Below, one piece after another: positions 35,731-47,495 of a stretch of 64,000 nucleotides of DNA. The stretch is taken from assembly GCA_039000515.1 (NCBI GenBank), contig JBCFYV010011135.1, forward strand, positions 21,837,895 through 21,901,894, in the 5' to 3' direction. The notes under the pieces were generated by a model. The model made no database searches. It was not told the DNA's origin and worked only from the letters and a program-made list of their open reading frames with translations. Source of the stretch: Timema cristinae (Eukaryota > Arthropoda > Insecta > Phasmatodea > Timematidae). Position numbers and translations under genes: made by a program. Position 1 is the stretch's first letter. Each line of letters opens with the position of its first letter.

Positions 35731-37106
35731 ATGGCTTCAAATAAGCGTGATAAACCAATTATTCACAGTGAAGGACGCCAAAATTGTTGCAAATGTAATT
35801 GCTTTTTTTTAGGGTACAAAACTATCGCTACATTACAATCACACTGTTAAAATAGCAACAAAGCGTTCAGCAGATGCAACAGGAAAAGCATAGCCTACTA
35901 ATTGTAAAATTTGAAAAAAGAAACAAGTATAGAAAGTGGTACACAAACAAACTTTCAACTCCAGTAAAAAAAAAGCACAAACCCGATAACAGAAAAATTA
36001 TTGTTCTTAATGATTTTGACTTGTATTTCATGCGACAACTTATAGGCCTACGTAGGTTCTAGGTTGTTAAAAATAAAGCAGCAAATTTAAATAAATCTTT
36101 AGCAGTATGCCTAGTAAAAGAAGAAATGAGTTTCACTGGAACAAAGAATAATTGAGAATAGCATAGTAAATAATTTGGTTTAAGTTTAAAAAGTGTAAAA
36201 ATAATATAGTAATTAAGATGGAGAAAAACTAAATAGTTATATGGAGGGCTATATAGTTAAGAAGACTGTGAGAAAATGATAAATTTGAGGCCTGTTTTAT
36301 TTTGATGTAGCCTGGATAAAAACCTCACGCCCTGTGAGTAAATGCTGGCAAGACGCATAAACAATAAGAGTATTGAATAATGACGGTGCAGGACAGAGGT
36401 GGATTATCGTCCATGCCATCTCAGAGCAGGGATTTGTATTAAATCCATTTCTCTTATTTTCAAATAAAAAACAAAAAGTGATCATAATAAAATGAATTTT
36501 CATCAAATATCTAAGTTAGTGAAAGAAAAACTTTTCCCCAACATTTCTTAAAATATCCTAACTGTAATGGGAAATGCACCCTATCATACCGTTCGAATAA
36601 ATAAGCCACAAACAAGGGGGTCATGAAAGGTTAAAATGCAGCTGTGTTAGGATACAATCAGTGTTAATTACGAAGAAGAGATGATGAAAAGTGATTTCTT
36701 TGAAATAGTCTGCTACCTACTAATGTTTCCCAAATTTTACATAGATCATTTATTCGGACAACATGGTCACATTGTTATTAGGTTAACTCCAAACTAATAT
36801 TACCTTAACGTTAAGGAATTGATTAGGAACATGATGAAATCATCAGTCACGACCAAAAATATTGCTCAAAGCACTTTACAAATAAATATTTAACTGAAAA
36901 TGTAATCAATAGTATCACTGAGAAGGATTAGCAACACATTATATCATCCACCCGATTACTGGAAAAATGATGGTGTGATAGAAGAAGAAATTGAACCAAT
37001 TTTGATTTCTTTTTGAGATGAAAGTGATATTGACAACATTAGTACGTCAAGTAGCTTCATTAACAACACTGACGGACAAATATCGGGTGTAAAGGAGTTA
37101 ATTTAG
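35731..37106 (+). pseudogene. decayed Tc1/mariner-type (DDE_3) transposase, duplication copy 1
   Basis: With frameshifts, the reading follows a DDE_3/IS630-like transposase family common in insects. It opens with ATG at 35731, then NDFDLYFMRQLI (the end of the N-terminal helix-turn-helix region; about 36013-36048), a later block ending near the first catalytic Asp (ruined here by frameshift), and VMGNAPYHTVRINKPQT (36564-36614), where the family has Asp-Asn-Ala-Pro-Tyr-His and this copy has Gly for the catalytic Asp. It ends with a Ser-rich tail and TAG at 37104-37106. Many stops and frameshifts make it non-functional. No flanking inverted repeat was identified. Confidence 0.7.
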
Positions 37107-37941
37107 TATTTTATAGTAAGTTAGAACTTCCTATGTATTCAACTTAACTTAGCGGAAGTCTCATATTAGCCAAGTAAAGCCACTCATGTCCCATTTGCTA
37201 ATTGGTACTGACTTTACTAGAGTGCTATGGGTATCACTTCTCACCACTTCGCCTTTCATACTCTAAAGGGATTCCGTGCTTGATCACGAGTAGGGTGTTT
37301 TCGGTGTCGAGTAGTAGTTATGCCAAGAGCGCAAATGGATATTACATGTCGTCTGTGAAAGCGCAGTTTTATCAAATGCATATAAATTGCGTTCCTTCAG
37401 AAAAGGAAACATTTACATCTCGAGTTGACGAAGAGAGACATATTATTTAATAATTATTTTTTAGTAAATGTTTTATAATTTATCGGTGACTGTTGACTCC
37501 TTTAAACTCACATGAGCTTTTATTCTAATTTTTAAAATCCAAAGATTTTGTAGTTTTTTTTTGGTCTCTTTCAAAGGTAAAGCTTTTAATAATTTACTCA
37601 TCAACAATTTTGTTTAGAAATAATTTTGATTAAAAACCATTTTTTAATTTTAATCAGTATATATTATTCAGATTTAAAAATGTAACAAACTACAAAATCA
37701 TTATGTTAAATTGATGTATTCACAGTAATAATTTAACCAAAATATTTCCAGAAAATGGCTTGCTATCGTGAGTGGAGATTTTAATCTTTTCTATTTATTT
37801 ATACACGTCATATAAGTGCAAGATTGTAGAATAAGTGAGTCAATAGGTGTTTAACATAGTATTTTAATATCTTGTTCCATAAACAATTATATTTTGTGAA
37901 GAATTTTATTGGTTTAAATATTAATTAAACAAAATTTAAAC
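37107..37941. promoter_or_regulatory. upstream region of IR gene copy 1
   Basis: AT-rich. The 200 bases from 37684 to about 37880 are almost identical to 50797-50993 in copy 2 (two substitutions seen in roughly 195 bases), while the DNA immediately upstream (37450-37680) is clearly more diverged. A TATA-like CATATAAGT at about 37809 lies in the conserved block. A promoter is inferred; no mapped start site is available. Confidence 0.4.
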
Positions 37942-39852
37942 ATGAATGTAATAAAATTTGTTTTTCTGATGTGCTACTTAAGTATCATTGATATTAAATT
38001 TTATAAATCAATGGAAAATGTCCATTGTAACAGTAATTTTACAAATATAATTGACTACATCATCGACTTGACTCTAAGAAATACGACTAACCCATTGGCC
38101 ATGGTGATTTTACAAAATAACAATAACCACATATCAGTAGAGTTATTCAAGAAGCTGGAATATTTCCCTACCTTAAACTTAAATATTTATGGAGACAATA
38201 ACTTGACATTAAGTGAAATAATTCCCGATGGTTATGGTTTGAAAAACTTAATAGCCACGCCAAAAGTAGTATTTTGGTTTCTTAAACAAGACGAGTCAAA
38301 TTTCAGGGTGGTTTTAAAACAATTCAATGACACTTTTCACAACTACCCAAGAATACCATTTATACTAATAATAACATTAGTAGAGCAGGAAGACTTATAC
38401 ACATTTAAAGAAGAATGCCAAAATACGTGGGATGAGTTTCACATTTTAAATGTTATTTTGGTTTATATTTCTCAATTTTCTTTAGCAAATCATGAAAATC
38501 AAAATATTTTAATTTCTCAGAATATTATAGCGAGGGCCTGGTTTTTCAACCAGTTTAGTGAGAAACAATCATATTTAGAACTATCCGCAAACTATATACA
38601 ACTTGAAAATAAAAACATATTTTTAAATAAATTATATGATATCTTTGGATACGCGATAAAAATAACTGAAAGTAGAGTTATTTATGGTCTGAAATCAGGA
38701 TACACACGATATGAACATAACATTATAGGGAACTTTATTCGACAAATAAATGGAACAAGGGTGATCATCAAGACGGATCATCAAAATGATGTAGGCGCTG
38801 CTAGTGAAGATGTAAGATCTGATACAATACCGGATATAATGGCAAATTCATTTCTAAAGCACACAAGGAATGTATTCAGATCTACAATTTCTGGTGAAGT
38901 TGATTGTTTATCTATCTTGGTGCCTAAAGCTCAACGTTTCCCTGAATATATGAATGTAGTTCTACCTTTCACCAAGAGTACTTGGCTAGCTACGTTATTC
39001 TCACTACCAATCCTAACATTAACGTGGAAACTAATCCGGCACGACGCTTCTTTAGAAACGAGAACGCTATTGGAAATGATTAGAATTGTGGTGAGTGGTT
39101 CGTCATTATTATCGGTGGTTTCCGTTGCTCAAAAATATGTTCTTGTTTTGTTTTATTGGTTAAGTTTGGTAATTGTGAGCGTCTATCAGGGAAGTTTGAC
39201 CAGCTACTTGACAATACCCCATTACTACCCCGATATTGATACGTCAGTGGAATTGGTGGAGTCAGGTTTGTTGCTAACGTTACCTAATTTTGATGACTCG
39301 GGCGAGATTGTTGACATTTTTATGGATGGTTTGGACAAGAATGATAACATTTCTATGACTATATTACAAAGGTCTTATTTTGTTATTGACATAAAGAAAG
39401 CACTAGATATGGTTGCCTTGAATCGTACAAGAGCATATTCCGATGTTTCAAGACTAGTACAGCTGTACATTGAGATCAACGAGTATTATGAAGAAGGATA
39501 CCCTCTGATGCACATGATGGACGAGTGTGTTTACCCAATGCGTATTGTTCTACAGTTCCCCTTCGCTTCTCCTTACGAAGAGAGACTTAGTTCCGTAATG
39601 AGAAGGATGTACGAAGCAGGGCTACCGGATAAGTGGCGTAAAGATGATACGTATGAAGTGACTCTCTCGGCTCGTAACAGGGCTAAACCAGTCCATCTGA
39701 AACCTTTGGGACTCGGTCATGTACAGATGCCCTTCTACTTAATTTCCGGAGGTTTAATACTCGCCTGTATTTCATTGGTATGTGAGATATTATTAAACGT
39801 ATTCATACGTTATAAAAATAAAATTAAAGTAAGTGTGGTTAGTTTTAAATAA
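37942..39852 (+). CDS. divergent ionotropic receptor (IR), copy 1
   Basis: A 636-residue intronless chemoreceptor of the iGluR-derived IR family, expected in the dendrite membrane of sensory neurons as a ligand-gated cation channel subunit. A hydrophobic N-terminus (residues about 4-18) acts as signal peptide. Residues about 25-340 form a divergent extracellular ligand-binding part with N-glycosylation sites (NFT, NLT, NDT, NGT). TM1 is about 347-367 (STWLATLFSLPILTL). The pore loop and TM2 lie at about 380-422 and end in YQGSLTSYLTIP, the IR counterpart of the iGluR SYTANLAAF gate. S2 follows, and the last TM is about 597-620 (FYLISGGLILACISLVCEIL). The tail is short and basic. This architecture, without the long N-terminal domain of true glutamate receptors, identifies an IR; being intronless and tandem-duplicated suggests the fast-evolving species-specific (gustatory-type) group. 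The start is the first ATG of a frame bounded by stops, in context AACATGA. Its paralog is at 51055-52965 (about 4 percent amino-acid difference). The ligand is unknown. Confidence 0.93.
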   Translation: MNVIKFVFLMCYLSIIDIKFYKSMENVHCNSNFTNIIDYIIDLTLRNTTNPLAMVILQNNNNHISVELFKKLEYFPTLNLNIYGDNNLTLSEIIPDGYGLKNLIATPKVVFWFLKQDESNFRVVLKQFNDTFHNYPRIPFILIITLVEQEDLYTFKEECQNTWDEFHILNVILVYISQFSLANHENQNILISQNIIARAWFFNQFSEKQSYLELSANYIQLENKNIFLNKLYDIFGYAIKITESRVIYGLKSGYTRYEHNIIGNFIRQINGTRVIIKTDHQNDVGAASEDVRSDTIPDIMANSFLKHTRNVFRSTISGEVDCLSILVPKAQRFPEYMNVVLPFTKSTWLATLFSLPILTLTWKLIRHDASLETRTLLEMIRIVVSGSSLLSVVSVAQKYVLVLFYWLSLVIVSVYQGSLTSYLTIPHYYPDIDTSVELVESGLLLTLPNFDDSGEIVDIFMDGLDKNDNISMTILQRSYFVIDIKKALDMVALNRTRAYSDVSRLVQLYIEINEYYEEGYPLMHMMDECVYPMRIVLQFPFASPYEERLSSVMRRMYEAGLPDKWRKDDTYEVTLSARNRAKPVHLKPLGLGHVQMPFYLISGGLILACISLVCEILLNVFIRYKNKIKVSVVSFK

Positions 39853-40717
39853 TAATTTAATATTGTTATATTTAATAAGTAAAATATTAGTGTGTGCTAA
39901 TTTACGATTTGAATTTATGGCGTGTCACTCTATCATCAATTCCTATAAGTAGTTTAACCTTTAATAAAATGATTGACATTTTTATCTTTCTTAAATCAAT
40001 AATGAACTGTAGCAATTAAACTTTGAATTTGTTTTATTTTGAATCTTATAAAATAAATTAAAGTGGCTCCACTAATAATATTGAGGATTATTTTAGGTCA
40101 GTTATAGTTTGATTTTAACCGTACTCACTTGAAGGATTTGTTATTCGATATATTTTTCAATCCTATATTAAGGATAACATTATTGAAAAAGTTTTTCATA
40201 CAATAGTAACAATTCTCACGTTATTTTCAAATTTAAGTTATGAAGGTACAACAACATTTACAGATTTAACTTTTAATGACTGGTAAAACTTAAAAATCTA
40301 AGGATAATTTTAGTACGGGTGTAGTAGCCGTTTTAATTGTCATATTTGTAAATTGAAAAATTACATCTGATCATGAGAATCGAACCCAGGACAGTTGTAA
40401 TAGCTCGTTAATGCTCTACCTTAAACTATAAGTGAAAATTACCCAAGTATGGTAATAATCAAAAATAGCTCACAGGTAACTAAATGTCATGAAAATCCAA
40501 AATCTTTGTGCTCTATTCTCGTAACTAAGGTCTCTATTCATATTTACGAGTTATCATTTAAATTGATTGATCTAGTATCTAGATGACAGTTAGTAATAAA
40601 TAAAATTGAATTTGATTATAAATTAAACAATAGAAATAATAATTTACAAACTTTCACAAACAGTGTGTTTGTGTATTTGTTACATATCTACTCACTAAAA
40701 ATATTATAATATTGTAA
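39853..40717. other. 3' flank of IR copy 1
   Basis: AT-rich; aligns to 52966-53842. AATAAA-like signals occur, for example AATAAAATG near 39962 (TTTAATAAAATGATTG). No gene. Confidence 0.4.
40370..40432 (-). repeat. tRNA-derived fragment (possible third SINE type)
   Basis: On the minus strand it reads GGTAGAGCATTAACGAGCT (A-box-like TGGTAGAGC pattern) and later CTGGGTTCGATTCTCATG (B box GGTTCGATTC). The spacing is tRNA-like but no full cloverleaf or acceptor stem is visible. A diverged copy lies at 53491-53547 in the second duplication, so it predates duplication. Confidence 0.5.
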
Positions 40718-40738
40718 ACATACATACATACATACATA
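40718..40738. repeat. (ACAT)5 microsatellite
   Basis: About 21 bases of ACAT units. The paralogous array in copy 2 (53843-53970) has 32 units and hosts the Waldo-like insertion. Confidence 0.9.
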
Positions 40739-41010
40739 ATGCAATCCCCTTGAGGGGTATGCAATAAACTGTTCATATAGCCCATAAAACAACTCCGTAT
40801 TTAATCCATCCTCACTAACTTTCTCCACACTTCCCTATCCTTGTATACTCCCTTCGCTTCAACAACATCCACACACCGAGTCATACATGCTGTTGTATTA
40901 TTAACACTGTTGATGTTCTTTTTTTCATACATTTGTCTACAACATTTAGCCACGTCTTATGTGGCCTATCCTTATCTTTTGATCCACACTCTATTACTTG
41001 TAAATACTCT
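40739..41010 (-). pseudogene. 5'-truncated LINE fragment (RTE-like C-terminus)
   Basis: Minus-strand reading with one frameshift gives RPHKTWLNVVDKCMKKR, then VDVVEAKGVYKDREVWRKL ending Val-Arg-Met-Asp-stop. This resembles the end of LINE ORF2 proteins of the kind G-R-P-x-K-x-W-x-D-V-V ... D-R-x-x-W-R-x-L-V. After the stop there is a short 3' part that runs straight into (ATGT)n on the minus strand, which may be the element's own tail. Copy 2 of the duplication lacks this fragment. Confidence 0.6.
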
Positions 41011-41879
41011 GAGATAAAATGCTTTAAAATAAAAAAATCCCTCTAGTTATGTTAAATATTTTTTTATTTTTAGCTCAAAACCTTGAAATTTTATATCAAT
41101 AGTCGGTTTTAAACAATTTATTACTATTTTAAATGTTGGTTCAAGAAAATATTTTCATTTATTTTTATAACACACTGTTTATCTTAAGAATTGGTTGGTC
41201 AAACTTTGTAAAACACTTAAGTCACATCAAAGTACATATTGTCATTAAGTTATTTTACAAGTTTGATAAATAAAACTTGTAATATATATGCCTGAATTAT
41301 TAAATTGGAGATATAATTTTCTACTGATTTTTTGAAGTGATTATTTTTACATTTACTTTTCTTTTACAGAAAGAAAGTATTGGGGATGTGTAAATTTTTT
41401 ACTGGGTAATTATAACAATATTTTATGTTATATATTCTTAAGCACCCAAAAAATTATGTTTTCATGTTTGTCTTGTCTATTGTCTGTAAATTTCTCTATT
41501 TGACCATCCCTGGGGCTAAATCTGATATGGTTTAATGAATATTGTTCTAACTTAATATAATTTTGTTGTGATATAGTTAAAAATCGCAATTTTTGTTTGA
41601 TTATGAGTATAGTCTTCAAATTAAGGGTTTACAAATGAATAATTTTTGAAAATTGGAAGTTTAAAAAATATATCTAACAATTGTCATTAAAATGGATATC
41701 TACGAAGTGTTTGACAAAAAAATACATTCGCTTTGAAAGAGGAAAATTAGTAGAAGCTAGTTTACTGTGTCTTTTTATATTGTCACGAAATTATTATCTT
41801 AGCGTATGAATCATTGTATAAATACGAATATTTTTAGAAGTGACAAAAAAAATAGGAACAATAAATATATCTTTAATTT
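41011..41879. other. AT-rich DNA spanning the right end of duplication copy 1
   Basis: 41129-41440 aligns with 58936-59241; similarity stops after ATATTTTATGTT. Beyond it is AT-rich single-copy sequence without genes. Confidence 0.45.
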
Positions 41880-42730
41880 TAAACGTATATATTTTAAATG
41901 TATGGAATAGTTTTCCAGTCATACCAATAATATAACTATACTATTAGTATAAAATGTAAATACATTTTCATTTTAATTAAACTCAATAATTATTACACAT
42001 TTATTTGGATCTCATTTTCCTAGTATCATTTCTTCAGCTATATTTTACGTTAATTAAATTGTCTTTTTTATTTCTATAAATAATTCAATCAATTTTTATT
42101 TTAATATATAATAAATTTAAGAATAGGAATCCTGAATTGAAATTTATTAAATTAATATATTAATACAAAATATAGAAATGAAAATCAAAAAATTATAATT
42201 AAAATATATTTAAATAGTAAAACAAATCTGCTATATTCATATGCTAATAGATATTGCTAATTTGTTTAATGGGGTGTATTGTTTATCATTATTACGTTTT
42301 TCTAACGTAAACTACAAATTTTAAACGTTTATATATTAAATTTGTGGAATAGTTTTCTACTTATACCAATAAAACAACACTATATTATTAGTATTGATTT
42401 TTGATCAATTTTTCAATTTAATTAAACTCAACAAAGTAGTGAGCCTGGTTGGGACTCATTTTCCAAGTGCAATTTCTTAGGCTATTATTTACATTAATTA
42501 AATTGTAAAATTATTTATTATAAATATCTCATTCAAGTTTGAATAAAAAGTTATAAAATAAATTTAAGATGAGGAAAAATTATTTTAAATAAATAAAATT
42601 CAAAATAATACAAAATATTGACATGAAAATAACTAGAGTATTAAAACATATTTTACTATTATATATGTATCTAATATATTCAAATGCTAATAGATTTTGC
42701 TAATTTGCATAATGAGTTATATTTTTTGTC
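41880..42730. repeat. diverged ~420 bp AT-rich tandem duplication
   Basis: 41880-42290 and 42310-42725 share an ordered series of blocks: TTTTAAACGT, GGAATAGTTTTC, ATACCAATAA, TTAATTAAACTCAA, CTCATTTTCC, then ATGCTAATAGATATTGCTAA (ATTTTGC in the second). Identity is moderate. No coding potential. Confidence 0.65.
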
Positions 42731-44700
42731 ATTAATATGTATATTTAAAATAAGCAGTTAAATTATAATTATGTATTCAAGACAAATTTAATCAAAAAAA
42801 CCACGGATTCTGTGTATAGTTGTGTTTATTTCATATTTACTCAATTTAATATAAATAAATTACCTCAATCCGTATTAAATAAAATGTTCAATTTTTTTTT
42901 TTTTCCAGTTTATTTCCACCATTCGTGGTGTGGCTCTGTTTCACTAAGAAAGGAGGGGTAAGAGGGAAAAATTCGAGCAAGATAGGAATGTTTTTTGAGA
43001 ACGTAGAAGGACTTGTTAGAAGGCTGGTTGGAGACAATCTTATATGACAGCTTCATTATACTGACATTGTCAAGAACCAAGATTCACAACTAGAAATGGC
43101 GAGAGGAAGGAAAAATAACTTCTCCATTATTTTAAGGAAATAAAAGAAAGAAATTTTAAAATTAATATGTGTTGTTTAAGTAAGGGATCATCCACATTCT
43201 ACTTATTAAGAATATTACCATATTTTTCATCAAATATATAATAAAATATGAGTAAACGTTAAATATTTATATATATTAAGGATTGGCCTCCTCTCCTACA
43301 GGTGTAATTTTGGATTTATGGTAAAGTATGACACCTATTGATTCATTCTATTTTAGATTTTTAATAACTACAGTTACCGCAATTTGTTTCTAAATTATTC
43401 CAAATTAAAGTGATGTTTAAAAAAACCTTAAGGGCATACAGTTATTGAATTTAGATTGATTAGAGAATTTTGATACGGGATTCGTCTCTCAACCCAACTA
43501 TTCCAAGGTATTTGAAGTTATTATAATCGAATTACTTGGCTTATGTTTTAAGCCTGTCACGTGACAGGGTATAAGAAGAGCTCGATATATTATTTTGTTG
43601 ACATTTTACAATCTTTAATATATTTTTCGATATAATAGTTTTTTTTTTAATATTTTGGACTCCCCCTTTTATGAGAACACTTTGACAATTACTTTGCACT
43701 GCTTTCATTTTAATATCTGATGTGTTAAACATTCTTAAGAAGGCTGCACATTTCTGGGCATGTCTAAACTATGGACAGGGAAGGTAGACATCAACCCGGT
43801 CGAGGGCCTGGCATTTAAATTTAACGAACTGTCACCATCAAGGTATTAAAGACAGGTATGTATCGGCAAATGTGAAATATATCTGAGAAGATCCTGTATG
43901 TATGTTTGCTGAAATTAAAATGTTTGTTCAACGATTTTATTCTAAAGTAATTCCCATTACCCAGCCCATTTTCAGTATTAAGATTTCATTATAACATAAT
44001 TATCGCGTCTCTTTTCAAACTCATTTTATGTGTAAGCAGACCTGTGGAAATAAGTATATTGAATCCACTAGATAATATTTCTTTTCTTTTTAATCGTTGA
44101 TGGAGTCCACGCTAGACCAGCAAACACTTTCATTTCCAGTAGTTTAAGAACCTCTTCTTTGACAGACGTTGCATCCTCATTCCTCAGACGCAGTATCGAC
44201 ATATTTGCAAATTTAAATAAAGCCCTGGCTTTAAGATAACTGCAAAAGATTTCTTTAGCCATGTCAATAGCTGGTCTTGAACTTAGGTGATGTAGGATCT
44301 AGCCATCTTACAACTTCAGATACCATGAACTATAGTTCAGGCATTGTTGCGTCTTGGCCTTGGAGTGATAAACTTTGAACACACCAATCTATATGATGTA
44401 CATGTTTGCAGTATATCAGCTATATATGCACGGGGAACCATTGGTAAGCTTTGACGGAAATCTCAACCCAACTTAATCACTTAACAATAAATTGAGTTCA
44501 GTTTTCATAATGCATTTCATTAGCAAATAAACCTAATTTAAAGATTGACTTGATTTCATGGTCCCTTCATCACAAATTATTTATTTTGCTTGTATGATTG
44601 GTACTGCCTCAGACGAGATCATCTTCATCCTGGACGTGGTCATCTCAACTAATGGCTACGTAACTTTAATTGAGAATGATATGTCCATCCTCCCTTTAAA
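42731..44700. other. no recognisable gene
   Basis: Mostly AT-rich. A patch at 42900-43100 is GC-richer and preceded by a T-run plus CCAG, but its open stretch is only about 50 nt. The minus-strand frame 44068-44262 (64 codons) has no recognisable domain. A 16 bp perfect palindrome lies at 43553-43568. Confidence 0.35.
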
Positions 44701-45649
44701 TGTTAGCAATTATCAGCGTGGATGCAACAGGTAGAAAGTGTCCATTGTATCATAAACTGTAGGAAGAGTTTTATAAAGGTGTAACTTACTCCTCTCCCGA
44801 GAGCTTCCAAGTAGAAGCAGTTGGACTTCTGTTGTGTATTTTTGTTTTTTGTTTACAACAATTTAAAAACATACTTTGTTCACTCCTAAACGAACCTAGT
44901 AATTTATTAGGGGTATCAACTTCTTGTTTAGCGTCAAAGATATATTGGACATTAAGATTAAAATTCTTTGGAGAGTTTTTCAATCCAAGATGAGAATATT
45001 ATTAACCATGACGTACGAGTATGCTCTGTACGTCCCGGAGAGCTAAATTATCACAATCTTCACACTTTTATGAATGGTTATTATATCTTGAAACATATCT
45101 TCTACGAAGGGATAAATAATACCGCCATGTCACTAGTATAAAACCTTATATAAGTGAAACTTTTAAAAGTGGAAACTATCCTGCCATGTCAGAGTCTTGC
45201 ATCCACTTAACTTGGAAGTAGATGTCTCTATTGAGGCACCTCTATCCTATCATTGCTGTGTCCTCAAGCATAGCCATGCACGTAAATCGCGCGCAGTTGG
45301 CAATTTAGGGACAGATGTCCCTGTGCCCGTCATTGATCCATGTCATCACTTAACAACTGGGGGAAAAAACTGCCGTGGCCAGCTTCTATCTCCGGAAGAG
45401 TTGACTCCTTCCGTGAGGGCTGTACGCTCATGTAGGGGCGTTAACCCCTCGGAGGAGGTGGTCGTCATATGACTAACCACAGAGATCACGTTAAAAGGCT
45501 TTAAACCTAAGTTGAGGTTGCCTTACCAGCTTTCCTATAAGGTAATAGCTACCTATCCCCTAGAGTGTTTGGCGAATACATGGGGCAGGTGCTGCTTCCT
45601 TAATTGAGCTCCTCAGAGATGACCTCGTCAAATATTTAGCCCCGTTCCA
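44701..45649. other. GC-richer DNA without recognised gene
   Basis: Contains frames at 44786-44983 (-) and 45197-45472 (+, 91 codons) that I cannot match to any family. Part may belong to the neighbouring decayed Helitron. Confidence 0.3.
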
Positions 45650-45689
45650 ATTCAGGTATAACCTTTTAGACGTTGCTTGGGGCCTTACA

Positions 45690-46480
45690 TGAGGAGGAAC
45701 TCTTGCTTGATTACCAGACGAGGAATATCGTACAATTTGGGGCGGGAAGCGAACTGTCCCATCCGAGTCAGATCAATCGCCACGTGGACAATTAACATCT
45801 CATAGCCATGAGCCTTCAACCTATATGCTATGCTATAAGCAATTTGTTTCAACGGGAATGCCGAGCAATAAATTTAATCAAAAAATAATCATAAGTGAAA
45901 GTGGCCTGGCCACTAAAACATTATCCGCTAATGTGCCTTTCAGTGCGGAGTTATCCTTGAGCAAACCCATGAGTGGCGCAGCTTCTTTAGGCGTGGTATA
46001 GGTAAGTCCATTAACTGATCTTAGCTGTTTATAAATGGCCCGACCAGGAACGTGAAACAAAATAAGTCGTGGTTAGTAGCGCTCCACTTCTGATATACTC
46101 AAAGTATATTTGGGTCCTATAACTCTTTACACTCCTCTATTTCCCATTTTCCACCCAAGTTTCTTATCGTAAGCGTAGTATGTGGGTAAGACGCGGTGCA
46201 AAATAATAATAATAATAATAATAATATTATGTGGGTGTTCAGTGTAAAAAGTATTTTTTTTAAATTGGCATTAGTAGAATTTAATTTAAACCATCTTATT
46301 AGATCCGAATCTTGTGGATATAAGGAATTTAGGGTGACCTGTTGGGGTTGAAAGTAGACAATTTGGTGATAATCTTAATGTACAATCAGACGTAAAATAG
46401 ACAGCCTGATCATGGATCTTTTTAGCAAAGAGCCGACAAGTGCCCTCTCGTGCTTTCACATATCGGGAATGTAAGTGCAT
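45690..46480 (-). pseudogene. decayed Helitron helicase fragment
   Basis: Minus-strand pieces in Helitron order. 46480-46286 contains RYVKAREGTCRLFAKKIHDQ, resembling the x-R-Y-V-x-x-x-E-A-x-W-R-x-F ... H motif region upstream of the helicase. 46060-45878 contains FHVPGRAIYKQLRSVNGLTY followed by TTPKEAAPLMGLLKDN, matching the H-V-x-G-P-x-S-F ... L-R-x-V-N-G-x-x-Y-x-T-x-x-E-A-A-x-x-x-G-L-L-x-D-D region. About 45860-45690 has a 59-codon open stretch with AFPLKQIAYSI and MGQFASRPK, comparable to the last Pif1-type helicase motifs (F-P-L-K-x-A-Y-x-I ... H-G-Q-x-Y-V-A-x-S-R). The replication-initiator domain and most helicase motifs are missing and the frames are broken by indels. Confidence 0.55.
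46095..46228 (+). mobile_element. SINE 3' tail fragment
   Basis: Only the 3' part is readable: CGTAAGCGTAGTATGTGGGT, then AAGACGCGGTGC and an AAT run. Its family (A or B) cannot be assigned. It splits the Helitron remnant. Confidence 0.5.
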
Positions 46481-47493
46481 TTCTATTTCTTTGTGTTTAT
46501 TTTTACATCGCTAATCCAGATATTAATGGAGTTATGTCCTTTGTATAGGTAACAAAATATATTTTTAAAAGATTTTACTTTAGTATACCCTTCTCCATGT
46601 AACTGTAAATTAAATCTAAGACTACATTAATCATTATATGGTATTAATTATTGGTTATTTGTCGTGCTTTATCAGTAAGTATTTGTCGTCCATATTGGTT
46701 ACAGTGTAATTTTGGAATGACATAGGTAAGTCCTTGAAGCACATCCCATTGACAATGCAGGGATAGTAGGGTCAAGCAGTGACGCAGGGACAGTTCACCA
46801 AATATTTCAATACAATTCCATGTCTCACAATATTTATTGTCCATTGTTTAGTGAATAGAGAAATAGAGCAAATTAAAAATGCGCATCTAGTGAAGTGTTT
46901 AGTTCTCACAGTGGCGTAATTTCAGTATTTGCATTCCTTAGTGAATCCCTGCTTCTAGTTTATTTATTATTTGTGTTATGAACCCTAGGTGAGATTTAGT
47001 TTCACCCTCGATTTTTAGCTATGTAATTATTGTGAATCCCCTTTATAATATATTTTCTTAGGTCTGTGTTGTCAGTAGCTGGGTGATTTTCATATAGGAA
47101 AATGATAATTGGGATAATAACTCAATAAGAAAATACTTTGAATCTAGATTTTCTACCCTAGAAATAGCTAGTTTTTATTATTAGCTTAGTAACACTTGAG
47201 CTCCCTATTTCAGCACAATTTGATTCAATTTGTGATTTACATCCACCGTTTGAAGTTTTCAAGTTTCGTACTTCTCTTATAAAGATAGAATCTTATAATT
47301 TGTTTCTTCCATAGTAAGTCCCTAAGACATATTTTATAACTTTCATCCGTAATTTTGAATACACGATCTTGTATTTTTCAAGTTTCGATTGTTTATTAAA
47401 AACCAGGTATGCTCAATGGCAACCATACCAAATTTAATCTTCTCAACGTTATCGATAAGTAGTATGGAGATCCTTATAAGTACATAACATACA
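46481..47493. other. no recognisable gene
   Basis: AT-rich. The minus frame 46644-46844 has no clear domain. The unrelated left flank of duplication copy 2 ends here. Confidence 0.35.
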
Positions 47494-47495
47494 GA

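Larger units (their letters stand above)
32775..41440. repeat. segmental duplication, copy 1
   Basis: Aligns in direct orientation to 47496-59241. Shared parts are the left SINE, the 33092-33283 and 35098-37106 blocks (decayed transposase), the receptor gene and flanks (37110-40738) and the tail at 41129-41440. Identity is visibly high in the receptor gene and lower in the flanks. Copy 1 additionally carries the hAT element at 33284-35089 and a LINE fragment at 40739-41010. Confidence 0.92.

Noticed and set aside
42905..42955. Exon after T-run CCAG and before GTAAGAG
   Set aside because: About 50 nt, isolated, no domain and no partner exon.
45197..45472. 91-codon frame in GC-rich DNA
   Set aside because: No recognised domain, isolated, and possibly part of a decayed Helitron; no transcript signal visible.
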